Both the position numbers and the translations under genes were made by a program. Below are positions 10,600 through 20,759 of a DNA stretch of 64,000 nucleotides, piece by piece. The stretch's first letter is position 1. Each line of letters starts with the position of its first letter. Source of the stretch: Lachnospiraceae bacterium NK4A179. Lineage in GTDB: Bacteria; Bacillota; Clostridia; Lachnospirales; Lachnospiraceae. The stretch covers positions 1 through 64,000 of the forward strand of contig ATWC01000007.1 of NCBI GenBank assembly GCA_000421045.1, written 5' to 3'. Below the pieces are notes generated by a model. The model made no database searches. It was not told where the DNA came from and saw nothing but the letters and a program-made list of their open reading frames with translations.

Positions 10600-12105
10600 T
10601 CAACGGAAATCTTTCTTGAATTCTTCAAGTGCCTTTACAAGCTTCTCTTCTGTTTCCTTGGTCATTTCCTTCTTTTCGCGGATCTCTGCAGGGATCTCAG
10701 CGTACTTGGTATCAATGAAATCGAAGAGCTCATCCTGGAAGCGGAGCACATCATCAACAGGGATGTCAAGAAGGTACTTCTTGGTAGCCGCGTAGATGAT
10801 GATTACCTGCTTTTCTACAGGCATGGGCTTGTACTGAGGCTGCTTGAGCATCTCTCTGATTCGTTCACCCTGTGCAAGACGCTCTCTTGTATCTGCGTCA
10901 AGTTCTGAACCGAACTGTGAGAAAGCTGCAAGCTCTCTGTACTGAGCAAGCTCAAGACGGATAGGACCTGCTATCTTCTTCATGGCCTTGATCTGAGCGG
11001 CACCGCCGACTCGAGATACTGAAAGACCTGCGTTGATAGCCGGACGGAAACCTGAATTGAACATCTCGGTCTCAAGATAGATCTGTCCGTCAGTAATGGA
11101 TATAACGTTTGTAGGTATGTACGCAGAAACGTCACCGGCCTGTGTCTCAATGATAGGAAGAGCGGTAAGTGATCCGCCGCCGTATTCCTTGCTCATGCGG
11201 GCAGCTCTCTCGAGCAGCCTTGAGTGCAGATAGAAGACATCGCCGGGATATGCCTCACGTCCGGGCGGACGTCTGAGCAGCAGTGACAGTGTTCTGTATG
11301 CTGTTGCATGCTTTGACAGATCGTCGTAGATAACAAGTACGTCTTCTCCGTTCTCCATCCATTCCTCACCTATAGCACATCCTGCATAAGGAGCGATGTA
11401 CTGAAGAGGTGCAAGCTCGGATGCTGTTGAAGCAACGACTGTTGTATACCCCATAGCGCCGAACTCATTAAGTGTCTTTACTATCGAAGCAACGGTAGAA
11501 GCCTTCTGACCGATGGCAACGTAGATACATTTAACGTTCTGGCCCTTCTGGTTGATTATCGTATCAATGGCGAGAGCCGTCTTACCTGTCTGACGGTCGC
11601 CGATGATAAGCTCTCGCTGGCCTCTTCCGATAGGAACCATGGAGTCGATAGCCTTGATACCTGTCTGAAGCGGTGTGTCAACGGACTGTCTTGTAATAAC
11701 GCCTGAAGCCACGCGCTCTATCTGGCGGAACTTCTTTGTCTCGATGGGGCCCTTGCCGTCTATAGGCTGGCCGAGAGAGTTGACTACTCGTCCGAGCATC
11801 GCATCTCCGACAGGAACCTCAACAACGCGGCCTGTAGTCTTTACCGTGTCACCTTCGGAAATATTTTTCTGATTTCCGAGGAGAACGGCGCCGACATTGT
11901 CCTCTTCGAGGTTCATGACCATTCCGTAGACTTCGCCGGGGAACTCAAGGAGCTCACCCTGCATGGCCTTCTCAAGACCATGTATTCTCGCGATTCCGTC
12001 CGCGACCTGAATTACCGTACCGACCTCGGATACTTCGAGCTTATCAGCATATCTCTTGATCTGCTCTTTGATAACCGAGCTTATTTCTTCTGGTCTTAAA
12101 TTCAT
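10600..12105 (-). CDS. atpA: F1 ATP synthase alpha subunit
   Basis: The 501-residue non-catalytic nucleotide-binding subunit has Walker A GDRQTGKT near residue 168, the conserved VYVAIGQK and [10 protein letters not shown], and the arginine-finger region SVSRVGG near 370. It begins with the short N-terminal segment [13 protein letters not shown] that binds delta. It lies 28 bases after atpH. Confidence 0.98.
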   Translation of the reverse strand: MNLRPEEISSVIKEQIKRYADKLEVSEVGTVIQVADGIARIHGLEKAMQGELLEFPGEVYGMVMNLEEDNVGAVLLGNQKNISEGDTVKTTGRVVEVPVGDAMLGRVVNSLGQPIDGKGPIETKKFRQIERVASGVITRQSVDTPLQTGIKAIDSMVPIGRGQRELIIGDRQTGKTALAIDTIINQKGQNVKCIYVAIGQKASTVASIVKTLNEFGAMGYTTVVASTASELAPLQYIAPYAGCAIGEEWMENGEDVLVIYDDLSKHATAYRTLSLLLRRPPGREAYPGDVFYLHSRLLERAARMSKEYGGGSLTALPIIETQAGDVSAYIPTNVISITDGQIYLETEMFNSGFRPAINAGLSVSRVGGAAQIKAMKKIAGPIRLELAQYRELAAFSQFGSELDADTRERLAQGERIREMLKQPQYKPMPVEKQVIIIYAATKKYLLDIPVDDVLRFQDELFDFIDTKYAEIPAEIREKKEMTKETEEKLVKALEEFKKDFR

Positions 12106-12133
12106 GGTTAATCAAACGCCTTTCTAAATATTT

Positions 12134-12682
12134 TCAGACTGCCTGAGAATCCAGAAGGGATCTCTTAAGGCTGTCCAGTTTATAGCTGATGCTGGAGTTA
12201 ACAACACGGTCTCCGATCCTGATCACCATTCCGCCGATCAGACTCTCATCCGTTTCATAATGCATCTCCATTTTTTTGTATTTAGCGGTCTCAAGAAGTT
12301 TCTTCTCAACAGCAGCCTTCTGTGCATCAGAAAGCGGCAGTGCAGATGAAACCCAGGCAATACCGATTCCCTTGTATTCCTTCACTCTTCCGAAGAAGAA
12401 TTCCAGAACCTTATCCAGATCCTTATATCTGTCATTTGCAAGGAGCAGTTTAAGGAATCCTTCCAGCTCACGGGAGATGCGGCCGTCAAACACTTCTTCA
12501 AGAACCTTTTCCTTCTCCTCACTGGTAATCTTAGGATGATTCATCAGTGTATCGAAATCAGGATTCTCTTTCAGTATGCCTGAAAGCGAAAGTGCTTCTT
12601 CGTAAAGAGCATCCACTTTATTCTCTTCTACCGCAAGGGAAAACAGTGCTTCCCCATAGGTGTTAGCGACTAGCTTTGCCAT
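12134..12682 (-). CDS. atpH: F1 ATP synthase delta subunit
   Basis: The 182-residue peripheral-stalk subunit starts AxxYGEALFSLA, the usual delta N-terminus. It ends with the conserved beta-rich VDESLIGGMVIRIGD-like segment (here TDESLIGGMVIRIGD). It overlaps the end of atpF by 13 bases, which suggests coupled translation. It joins F1 to the b-subunit stator. Confidence 0.95.
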   Translation of the reverse strand: MAKLVANTYGEALFSLAVEENKVDALYEEALSLSGILKENPDFDTLMNHPKITSEEKEKVLEEVFDGRISRELEGFLKLLLANDRYKDLDKVLEFFFGRVKEYKGIGIAWVSSALPLSDAQKAAVEKKLLETAKYKKMEMHYETDESLIGGMVIRIGDRVVNSSISYKLDSLKRSLLDSQAV

Positions 12683-13242
12683 GTAGCTTCCCCTATTTCT
12701 TTAAGGGTGTCCTCAACGAGGGCATCCTGCACCGTTGTGTCAATATTTCCCTTTACGACCTTTGCAGCCATAAGGGAAGCGATGCTTATCATCTCTTTCT
12801 TAACTTCATCGCCGGCTTTCTTCTTTTCAAGCTCTGCCTCGGCATTGGCGCGTTCAATAATGTCCGCAGCCTCTTTCTTGGCATCAGCGACTATCCTGTC
12901 TTCATTTGCAAGGGCCCTCTTGCGTGCCTCTGCAAGTATATGCTCAACTTCGGCATCGGCATCCTTAAGCTTTGCTTCATACTCAGCCTTAAGTTTTGCC
13001 GCTTCCTCTTTGTCTTTTGCTGCCTGCTCGATATCATTCTTTATGCGCTCGCTTCGTCCGGAAAGAACCTTGCGTGCAGGATTGAACAGATTGTATGACA
13101 GCACTAAGAACAGTGTAAATACTGCGAGGAGTGTCAGCCCTGAATCAAAGAGCAGCTGAAGATCAAGACCGAAAAGTCTTGTATATCCTTCTTCTGCCAC
13201 AGGGGCAGCCGATAAAAGCAGATATGTTGCTGCAGTATTCAA
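12670..13242 (-). CDS. atpF: Fo ATP synthase subunit b
   Basis: This 190-residue protein has one membrane helix (about 29-51, LLFDSGLTLLAVFTLFLVLS) and a long charged, alanine-rich coiled coil, the classic stator stalk. Residues 1-25 before the membrane helix are a little longer than in many homologues. It is placed between atpE and atpH. Confidence 0.96.
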   Translation of the reverse strand: MNTAATYLLLSAAPVAEEGYTRLFGLDLQLLFDSGLTLLAVFTLFLVLSYNLFNPARKVLSGRSERIKNDIEQAAKDKEEAAKLKAEYEAKLKDADAEVEHILAEARKRALANEDRIVADAKKEAADIIERANAEAELEKKKAGDEVKKEMISIASLMAAKVVKGNIDTTVQDALVEDTLKEIGEATWQS

Positions 13243-13292
13243 GTGATAGAGCCTCCTTTCCAGAAATCTTTTTTACTCAATGAAGCTCTTTC

Positions 13293-13580
<288 letters not shown>

Positions 13581-13635
13581 TTAATTATTCTTTTAATATT
13601 GGTTCAGCAGAAATACTCTACTGTTATACCCGTTC

Positions 13636-14352
13636 TTATTCCTCGACTGTTCTTGCATCGGCGATATACGTCATCGTCAGCATACAGAAAACGTAAGTCT
13701 GGATGGCGCCCGAGAACATATCGAAATAAACATGCAGTGCGCCGGGCCATGCATATGCAATGGTCGAAAGCAGTCCGTATACCAGTGACATCATAACAGT
13801 ACCGGAAAGTATGTTCGCAAAAAGACGGAGTGAAAGTGAGATAGGCACCGCGAAATCACCGATAAGGTTGATCGGGATCCAGAAGGGCCACGGGCTCATA
13901 AGTCCTTTGATAACACCGCTCACATGCTGGTATTTGAACTTGTTGAAAGTGATGAGTGTAAATGTAAGTACGCCTAAGGGGAACGTCACACCGTAATCAG
14001 CGGTGGGGGGACGGAGTCCCAAAAGTCCCGAAAGATTTGAGAAAAGAATAAATATGAATATGGTCCCGATATAATTCTGGAACACCGATGCGTGCTTCCC
14101 CATCGTGTTCTTAACGAGGCCGTCAAGAAATTCTATTATAAGTTCAAGAGCATTCTGGAATCCCGTAGGAACCTCTGACGCCTTCTGCATTTTATGCTTT
14201 GCATATATTGAAAAAACCGAAAGTGTGAGTACGACTATAAGAAGACAGATATGAGTTGTTGTGATCCAGAGTGTGTGTCCTCCTATCTCGAAGGAAAACA
14301 CGCCTTTGACCATAAAGCTGTCGGCGCTGAAATCATCGATTGCTAAAAGCAT
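13636..14352 (-). CDS. atpB: Fo ATP synthase subunit a
   Basis: This 238-residue polytopic membrane protein carries the essential arginine in SLSLRLFANILSG (helix 4 region). It also has the family features ELIIEFLDGLV and FANILSGTVMM. It forms the ion half-channels against the c-ring. It begins one base after the end of atpI. Confidence 0.97.
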   Translation of the reverse strand: MLLAIDDFSADSFMVKGVFSFEIGGHTLWITTTHICLLIVVLTLSVFSIYAKHKMQKASEVPTGFQNALELIIEFLDGLVKNTMGKHASVFQNYIGTIFIFILFSNLSGLLGLRPPTADYGVTFPLGVLTFTLITFNKFKYQHVSGVIKGLMSPWPFWIPINLIGDFAVPISLSLRLFANILSGTVMMSLVYGLLSTIAYAWPGALHVYFDMFSGAIQTYVFCMLTMTYIADARTVEE

Positions 14353-14353
14353 A

Positions 14354-14932
14354 TTAATGTTTCTCCTCGTAATATGCGGAAAAATCCTTCCGCATTTTTT
14401 CTATTTCAGTTCTTTTTTTCTCGGAAAGGCGGCTTAACTGATCGTTGAGCAATTCCCTCTCCGCTTTTGTATATCCGAAAGCATCAAGCTCTTCATCCGA
14501 ACCATTCGAGATATCCGATCCGGCTTCCCCTGAAGGTTCCGGTATGAGCTTCATTGTAAACGGCGCTGCATATGCCGCTATCTTAAGACTGAGAAGCCCT
14601 ATGAACAGACATATCGGATCCGCAAATCCCGTATATCCCGCAATGGCGATAAACAAAAGTGCGAAACCGAATCTGGTAAGTGCACCGCTTCTCATAACTT
14701 TCATGGCGCCCTCTTCATCATAGGAGCAACTTTTTATGATCGAATGCTCCATATGCGCCGCCCCTGCTATAGCGCCCACTGCTCCGATCAGCAGTCCCAG
14801 GCTCCTGTAGAGAGGTCTGTCAAAAAAAATAAGAAGTACTGCCTCAACTATGATGCAGCTTATCACTGTCCCGATCCACAGAGCCACTAACGTCCTGTGT
14901 TCCGAGGCCTTTTCCCGAAGGCTCGTCATCAT
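14354..14932 (-). CDS. atpI: ATP synthase I-like membrane protein
   Basis: This 192-residue protein has four predicted membrane segments (about 17-35, 43-62, 83-103 and 107-125) and a charged C-terminal tail. Position between atpZ and atpB and topology match the ATP synthase I family, which helps assemble the c-ring or supplies ions. The proposed start overlaps the end of atpZ by 89 bases. A later non-ATG start would shorten the overlap but remove part of helix 1. Confidence 0.8.
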   Translation of the reverse strand: MMTSLREKASEHRTLVALWIGTVISCIIVEAVLLIFFDRPLYRSLGLLIGAVGAIAGAAHMEHSIIKSCSYDEEGAMKVMRSGALTRFGFALLFIAIAGYTGFADPICLFIGLLSLKIAAYAAPFTMKLIPEPSGEAGSDISNGSDEELDAFGYTKAERELLNDQLSRLSEKKRTEIEKMRKDFSAYYEEKH

Positions 14933-15167
14933 TGTCTTTCATAATTTCCTTTGCCAGTCTGTAAACACCGGTAAAACCTGCAAGCGCACCGACGAAAAAC
15001 AGAAGCACCGCAAGGAATGATGTACCGAGATGCTTATCCAGCCACATCCCGCAAAAAAAACAAAGCAGCATCGGTGACAGCATCGTAAAAGCAAATTGGG
15101 ACACCATTGAAAGCAATCTTGCTGCTCTCGCCCTGTCCTTACGCTTCTTTTCTTCAGAACGGTCCAT
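14844..15167 (-). CDS. atpZ: AtpZ/AtpI-type small membrane protein
   Basis: This 107-residue protein has a basic N-terminus, two hydrophobic segments (about 22-42 and 50-70) and LDKHLGTS in the hairpin, as in the ATPase_gene1 family (AtpZ). It is the first gene of the operon. The best promoter puts the transcription start within a few bases of the ATG, so the message may be leaderless, or translation may begin at the internal Met (MVSQ). Confidence 0.8.
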   Translation of the reverse strand: MDRSEEKKRKDRARAARLLSMVSQFAFTMLSPMLLCFFCGMWLDKHLGTSFLAVLLFFVGALAGFTGVYRLAKEIMKDNDDEPSGKGLGTQDVSGSVDRDSDKLHHS

Positions 15168-15203
15168 CCCGGTTATTATAATGGTAATCAGATTGCTTGT
15201 CTA
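15168..15203 (-). promoter_or_regulatory. Promoter of the ATP synthase operon
   Basis: On the minus strand TAGACA (15198-15203) is separated by exactly 17 bases from a perfect TATAAT (15175-15180), a near-consensus housekeeping promoter. It starts right after the stop codon of the upstream phosphodiesterase gene. The predicted transcription start falls at about 15168, beside the atpZ ATG. Confidence 0.7.
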
Positions 15204-15210
15204 CAAAAAA

Positions 15211-18200
15211 TTACTCTCTGATCTCAACGGTTCCGTCGCCCTCGATCGTATAAGATGCATCACCTTCCAGCTTTATCGGCCCATAGAAAACATTATGCCC
15301 CTTCTTGATGAAATTGACCGTGCATCCGTTTTCTATCCTGACCGAAAAACCGTCCCCGCCTCCGAATACACAGTTGTCTATCGTGATACTTCCGTGATAT
15401 CCGTTCGAGATGACCATGTCCGGTCCCCTGTGCAGCACTTCGGGAAGCCCCACTATCGTAAAATCAATAAACGTCATCTCTTTGCGCATCACATGAATAT
15501 GCTTCACGCCTTCCGATTTGAGCTTTGTAAGTATCACCCTCGCTTCACGTCCGGGAACATAGATACCGTTTCTGGCATTGTAATACGTGATCACTTCCTC
15601 GCGGATGGACCGGTCTATCTCATCAATGAACTCATACGAGGGCTTCGCCGTATAATATCCCTGTATCAGATCCACACCAAGCATTATGACTTCCTTAAGT
15701 TCCTCCGAAGTCTCCACACCTTCTGCCAGAGCCTTTATACCATTCTCATGAGAGAAAGTGATTATCTCCCTTACGAAATGCTTCTTCTGCGAACTGTTCT
15801 CTATTCCCGATATGAGCGCACGGTCGATCTTTACATAATCAGGCATGTATCTTAAAAGATTCGTTATATTTGAATAGCCCGTGCCATAGTCATCAACGGC
15901 AGACTGCGCACCGATCTTGGCATAAAAAGCCCTTAGCTTTTCAAGCTCCTCATCGCTAAGTTCTGCCTGCTCGGTTAATTCCACGACCATTCTTCCGCCG
16001 GTCTCTCTGAAAACCGTCTCAACAGGCTTGAGCTCATCCATAGTCAGTTCCTGTCCGGGGATTGAATTAATGAACACTTTCCTTCCCGAATCAGCAAACA
16101 GCTGCTCTTTATTCACTCTCTCAAGAACATTGAAAAATGTGATCTTCTCCACATCATGAAGACGTCCCAGGAATTTTGCACATCTGATCACCTCTGGAGG
16201 CGCTATGTACGGATCCGCCTTAGGACGCATGAGAGCCTCATACGCAAATACGCTTCCATCCTCAACTTTCACGATAGGCTGGAAATGATAATCAAAACGA
16301 TTATGATCAAGAAGCTCTCTTACCCTTCCGGTAAGCCTCATATCTTCCGAAAGCGAATGACCGCCCTTCGGCGCATTGTAAAGGCTGAATATAAGTCCGT
16401 TCTTCCTGCTTATCGCAACATTGATAAGTCTCTCCAGAGATTCTCCATCTGTAGGGCTTCCGCTTTCGATGCTGTTGCAGACTTCGACCACCTTATCTTT
16501 TCCGGCGCCTGCCCTGATCCCTTCCGCTCTCTCGACCACGTCCGCACACATTCCTTCAAACTCACGGCCGTCGACACCGCTCATAACAACAACAAATTCA
16601 CCGTTGCCCGTATAAAATAGATATGCTGCCGCTTCCGCAAACACCTGCAGCATTATTGCGGAAACGCTTTTTATTACATTGCTTCCCACACTTCTTCCCT
16701 GCTGTTCATTGATCGCGGAAAGATTCCTTATCTCGAACGCCGCCGCATACGCCTTTCCGCCTCCCGCAGCTATGTATTTCAATATATCTTCGCTCTGATT
16801 GAGAAGAGCAGTGTAATCAGGAAGTCCCGTTAAGGAATCAAGACCGGTACCCTGTCCCATCGTACCCGATAAGCTATTTTGCATACGCTGTATGAGAACC
16901 TCTCCGGCACACATCACAAGCCTTGCCCATATACGATACCCTTCCTTCACCGGCTCATATCTTCCTCTGGAGATAAGTGCCGTGAATCCGAAATTTTTGG
17001 AACCGTATCTGAGCGGCAGGAAATAAACAAGTGAAGGCATCTTCCAGCCATCTTTAAATCCCGGAAGCATTTCCTCTTTTATAAAATAATTATCAAGACC
17101 TATACGGTCGCCGTCTTCATCACCGGTACTTACTGCCGCTATCATCCTGGTCGAAAAAGAATTCTCTCTGAACTCGAATCCGTCATTTAAGCAGAGTTTG
17201 AAACCGTCAAAATTATCAGCATCCGTAAGGTTCGCATAAACCGTATTGATAAACTCTATCGGAGAAGTCACCGACATGATATCTTCATAAAATTCATTGA
17301 AGATCGACTTTACGCTGCCGCCTGAAATCTCGGTCTCCCATGAATTCCTGACATCTAAAACATGACTCAGTTTATCTTCCTGACATCCGCATGACTTGCC
17401 TATGAAAAGTTTGGCATCGGGTCTGTACTCCGGTATCTCCTTACCTTCCATAAGCGCAAGTATCGCATCGGCTGCATGTTTGCCGAATTCCTCCTGAGGC
17501 ATGTGCACGGATGTGATCGAAACAGGCGCACGTCTTCCTTCTTCACTGCAGTCATATCCCGCTATCGCCACATCTTCAGGTATCCTTATCCCCGCATTGG
17601 TAAAAGCTTTGGCAAGGCCTATAGCCATGCAGTCATTTGCACAGGCTACCGCCTCGGGCAGTTTTCCGGAATCCATCAGTCTTTTTGCGGTAAGTTCTCC
17701 GCTCGAATACCAGAAATCACCGTAAAAGACTCTGTTCTCCCCTACCTCAAGCCCATGTTCGGCCATAGTATCGAGAAAAGCTTTAAGTCTTATCTTTGAA
17801 TGCGGATGCCATGATTTGCCCGTAAGAAAAGCAATATCCTTATATCCGTGTTCTATCATGTGCTCTATTATTTTCTTTTCGGGACTGTAATTATCCTGAA
17901 GCACATGTGCATAGCCCGGAACATCCTTTTCCGCTATCACTACCGTTCCGCTAAACTTTTCATTTATATTTTTTATGAGATTCTCCAGAACACCCGGAGT
18001 CTGAATTGAATCGCCCATGATGCATATCGCATCAAAGGCTTTGTAATCGACCAGATCATATATAGAGGATTCGCCTTTGGCGCGGTCGGGAGAATTCTGG
18101 AACTTCTGATACATGGCAAACACACACACATCAAAATCTTTCTCCAGAAGTGTTTCCGATAACCCCTTTATAAACAGCGCCTGAAGATATTCTTCCGGCT

Positions 18201-18230
18201 GTCCGGCAAGAACGGCAACTCTTTTTCTCA
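15211..18230 (-). CDS. Three-part c-di-GMP phosphodiesterase: PBP-like sensor, degenerate GGDEF, EAL, beta-rich tail
   Basis: The start MRKRVAVLAG at 18230 is chosen over an upstream in-frame ATG because AGAGGA lies eight bases before it. It gives 1005 residues. About 1-280 resembles a LacI-type periplasmic-binding-fold sensor (IAFLTGKSWHPHSKIR, VACANDCMAIG, DVAIAGYDC) but lacks both a DNA-binding helix-turn-helix and a signal peptide, so it is probably a cytoplasmic ligand sensor. A GGDEF-like domain follows (SLTGLPDY, then GNGEF in place of GGDEF), likely not a cyclase. The EAL domain keeps YEALMRP, FINS, VVELTE, VDDYGTGYS, VKID and QGYY, so it should hydrolyse c-di-GMP. The last 120 residues are beta-rich and of unknown function. 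Confidence 0.88.
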
Positions 18231-18300
18231 TCCGACAAGTCCTCTCAATGGGATATAGTTTCCGTGCTGTCATGATCATTCGATCCATATCATCACAATA

Positions 18301-18363
18301 TGATCAAATGCATATATAGTAAACGCGATCACTCATTTTGCTTACTATAATATCTTATGATCA
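18301..18363. promoter_or_regulatory. Large dyad between the phosphodiesterase and degV genes
   Basis: TGATCA occurs at 18301-18306 and 18358-18363. Inside that, ATAGTAA (18316-18322) faces TTACTAT (18342-18348). The arrangement is symmetric and lies between divergent genes, so it may bind a regulator of one or both. This is inference from symmetry only. Confidence 0.35.
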
Positions 18364-18385
18364 ATTATATCAGTCTTCACTCAAC

Positions 18386-18414
18386 TTGACACCGTTATTT
18401 TAATAAAAGATAAT
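18386..18414 (+). promoter_or_regulatory. Promoter of degV
   Basis: A perfect TTGACA (18386-18391), a 17-base spacer and GATAAT (18409-18414) precede the degV start by about 50 bases. The gene's ribosome site is GGAGGTGA. Confidence 0.7.
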
Positions 18415-18465
18415 TAGTTTTTATTAAGTTCGCATAAATCACAATTACATCACGGAGGTGACTCG

Positions 18466-19308
18466 ATGAGCGAAAAATGGTGTATAGTTGCAGATTCAGC
18501 CTGTGATCTCAGTATCGAAGAAGGTAAAAAACTCGGGATCGCTTACGAGAAGATACCATTTATGCTTCTCGTAGGGAAAAACGAATATATAGACGACGGC
18601 TCCATAGACATAGATGTCATGCTTGATGATATGGAAGCACAAAGTGAAGCAGCACGTTCATCCTGCGCAAGTCCCGGCACCTGGGCAGAGGTTTTCGAAA
18701 AATATGACAATACCATAGCCGTCACCATCTCTTCCGAACTTTCAGGAAGCTACAACAGCGCGCTGACAGCAAAACAGATGATGCTCGAAGATCATCCGGA
18801 AAAGAAGATCTGTGTTATCGACTCCAAAAGCACAGGTCCCGCACTTGTGAATCTGGTCTATAAAGCCGCAAAGTATATCAGGCACGAAATGTCTTTTGAT
18901 GAAGTATGCGATATGCTTCAGAAAAATGTCGAACATATGCACACTGTATTTGCTTTATGCTCCTTCAACAATCTTGTTAAGAACGGACGCATGAACAAGA
19001 TAGCCGGATTCCTTGCAGGAAAACTCGGATTCTGGGGTGTGGGTATCGCCAAAAACGGAAAAGTCTGCATCAAAGGCAAGGCCAGAGGACTCAAAGCTGC
19101 TGTTGCCGAGATCATGAAAGATTTCAAAGAAAATAATTTTAACGGTGGTAAGGTATTCATAAGTCACTGCAACAATCTCGCAGCTGCCGAAAGGATAAAG
19201 AAAGAGATTCTTTCACTGCATCCGGATTCAAAGGTAAAGATAATGCAGACCGGCGGTCTCGACAGCTTTTATGCAGAAAGAAACGGACTGATCATAACTT
19301 ACATCTGA
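18466..19308 (+). CDS. DegV family fatty-acid-binding protein
   Basis: This 280-residue protein has the family's features: DSACDLS near residue 11, a Ser/Thr-rich phosphate-binding segment (ARSSCASPGTW), TISSELSGSYNSA and VIDSKSTG. DegV proteins bind fatty acids and, as FakB, present them to FakA kinase; no fakA is visible here. Monocistronic, with its own promoter and a shared bidirectional terminator. Confidence 0.92.
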   Translation: MSEKWCIVADSACDLSIEEGKKLGIAYEKIPFMLLVGKNEYIDDGSIDIDVMLDDMEAQSEAARSSCASPGTWAEVFEKYDNTIAVTISSELSGSYNSALTAKQMMLEDHPEKKICVIDSKSTGPALVNLVYKAAKYIRHEMSFDEVCDMLQKNVEHMHTVFALCSFNNLVKNGRMNKIAGFLAGKLGFWGVGIAKNGKVCIKGKARGLKAAVAEIMKDFKENNFNGGKVFISHCNNLAAAERIKKEILSLHPDSKVKIMQTGGLDSFYAERNGLIITYI

Positions 19309-19365
19309 TGATCTGTTCCGGAATGACAGATCTAATACAGAGGGATGACAACTCCCTGCGATAAT

Positions 19366-19392
19366 AAAAAGCCGCGCATCAGCGCGGCTTGA
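19366..19392. terminator. Bidirectional terminator between degV and the CheY gene
   Basis: GCCGCGC (19371-19377) pairs with GCGCGGC around a four-base loop. A run of A on the left becomes a T-tract for minus-strand transcription, and a weaker T-rich tract follows on the right. It sits between two convergent genes. Confidence 0.85.
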
Positions 19393-19406
19393 TCTTTATC
19401 TGCAAA

Positions 19407-19778
19407 TTATTTTTCTGCAAGCTTCTTTATGATCGGTACAACCTCATCCTTTTCAAAAGGCTTTGTGATAAATTCGGAAGCACCTCGCTTAAGTGCTTCG
19501 ACCATCTTCTCCTTCTGGCCCGCAGCAGTTATCATTACAACCTTTGCGCCCGGATCTTCCTTGAGTATCAAAGTCAGTGACTCTATTCCATCCATCTTCG
19601 GCATGGTGACATCCATGGTAACGATGTCAGGCTTCAGTTCACGATACTTGAGATAGCCATCCTCTCCATCGCATGCTTCACCGACAATGGTGTAGCCTTC
19701 TTCTTCGAAGATCCTCCGAAGGATCTTTCTTCCGGTTCTTGAATCATCAACGATTAGTATCTTAAGTGTTTCAGCCAT
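19407..19778 (-). CDS. cheY: CheY-like single-domain response regulator
   Basis: The 123-residue receiver domain has acidic residues at IVDDSRTGR, phosphoacceptor Asp in TMDVTMPKMDG (residue 56), a Thr/Ser in VMITAAG and Lys in FITKPFE. It has no output domain. It follows a CheX-like phosphatase gene by 13 bases, so it is likely a chemotaxis or behaviour regulator dephosphorylated by that protein. Confidence 0.92.
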   Translation of the reverse strand: MAETLKILIVDDSRTGRKILRRIFEEEGYTIVGEACDGEDGYLKYRELKPDIVTMDVTMPKMDGIESLTLILKEDPGAKVVMITAAGQKEKMVEALKRGASEFITKPFEKDEVVPIIKKLAEK

Positions 19779-19791
19779 GATTTCCTCCCGT

Positions 19792-20670
19792 TCACACCTT
19801 TTTTATGGATGCGTATTCACACAGTTTGCCATCTATCTGAACTGTCACGACACATGCTTCGCCTTCAGGATAATCCGCGCCTTCCATGCTATATGACGGA
19901 GGCATGAGCTCAAGGAATTTTCCGTGACTTCCGCTTACAGAAGATGCATAAAGACCGTTTATACAGTTAACAAGCTCAGCTGCGGCATCAAGAGCATCTT
20001 CGTCCATCTCAGGGAAATCCTCTTCCGCAAATACCGACGCAGCTGTAAGCATTGCACCGTCTACCTCTTTGAAACCGTTTGTCCAGGTTTCATTTTCACC
20101 CTCAAGAGCCTGTACAGCCATGGGCGCAGCAGATCTGAAATCTTTCATCTCCACTTTAAGTATGCCTGCATGTCTGTCTGCAATACGGATGATCGTTTTT
20201 ATAGCGATAGCTATGAGAACCGAATAATCAGCAGCCTTATCGGGAAGCATTATCTCGACTATCTTATCTACATCGTCGCTCTTGATGTAGTCCATCTCGA
20301 TATTGGTAAGCCCTCTGCTTTCCTTGAATTCTTCGATGATCCAAACCGCCTCGGCCTGCGTTATCAACTCAAACTCTTCGAGAGCCTGAATAAAAGTCAG
20401 ATACGCATCACCCTGTTTTTTCAGAAGCTTTCCAACCTGCTCATCGGTAAGATAATTCTTTTCAACAGCAAGATCTCCAAATCTCTTATCAAGCTTTTTC
20501 TGAAGTTGATTCACCTCTTCAACCTGTTGAAGAGTCATGAGGCCTTCGGAAACCGCAATGAGTCCAAGCTTTACCCTGACAGAATTCATCCTGTCGAGAG
20601 CTATCCTGTACTGCTGTTCTGTGATCTTCCCAATCTCAATCAGATAATTGCCTATAATACTTTCTACCAT
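19792..20670 (-). CDS. CheX/CheC-type phosphatase with an MshEN-like N-terminal region
   Basis: The start MVES at 20670 is preceded by AGGAGG at seven bases, giving 292 residues. The C-terminal half carries the CheC/CheX/FliY phosphatase consensus D-x3-E-x2-N-x22-P exactly: Glu232 and Asn235 in DAAAELVN and Pro258. The N-terminal 110 residues show two repeats of the type GNYLIEIGKITEQQY / RFGDLAVEKNYLT-x-EQV. These resemble the T2SSE_N/MshEN domain, which in some proteins binds c-di-GMP. This is a family resemblance by eye, not a domain hit. It lies directly upstream of a cheY-like gene. Confidence 0.75.
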   Translation of the reverse strand: MVESIIGNYLIEIGKITEQQYRIALDRMNSVRVKLGLIAVSEGLMTLQQVEEVNQLQKKLDKRFGDLAVEKNYLTDEQVGKLLKKQGDAYLTFIQALEEFELITQAEAVWIIEEFKESRGLTNIEMDYIKSDDVDKIVEIMLPDKAADYSVLIAIAIKTIIRIADRHAGILKVEMKDFRSAAPMAVQALEGENETWTNGFKEVDGAMLTAASVFAEEDFPEMDEDALDAAAELVNCINGLYASSVSGSHGKFLELMPPSYSMEGADYPEGEACVVTVQIDGKLCEYASIKKV

Positions 20671-20759
20671 ATGCATACCTCCTGCGGGAACGTCTTTATA
20701 AATATTACCATTGAAAAGAGACTTTCTCAACTGTCAGATTGACAGGTTGAGTATCTTTT

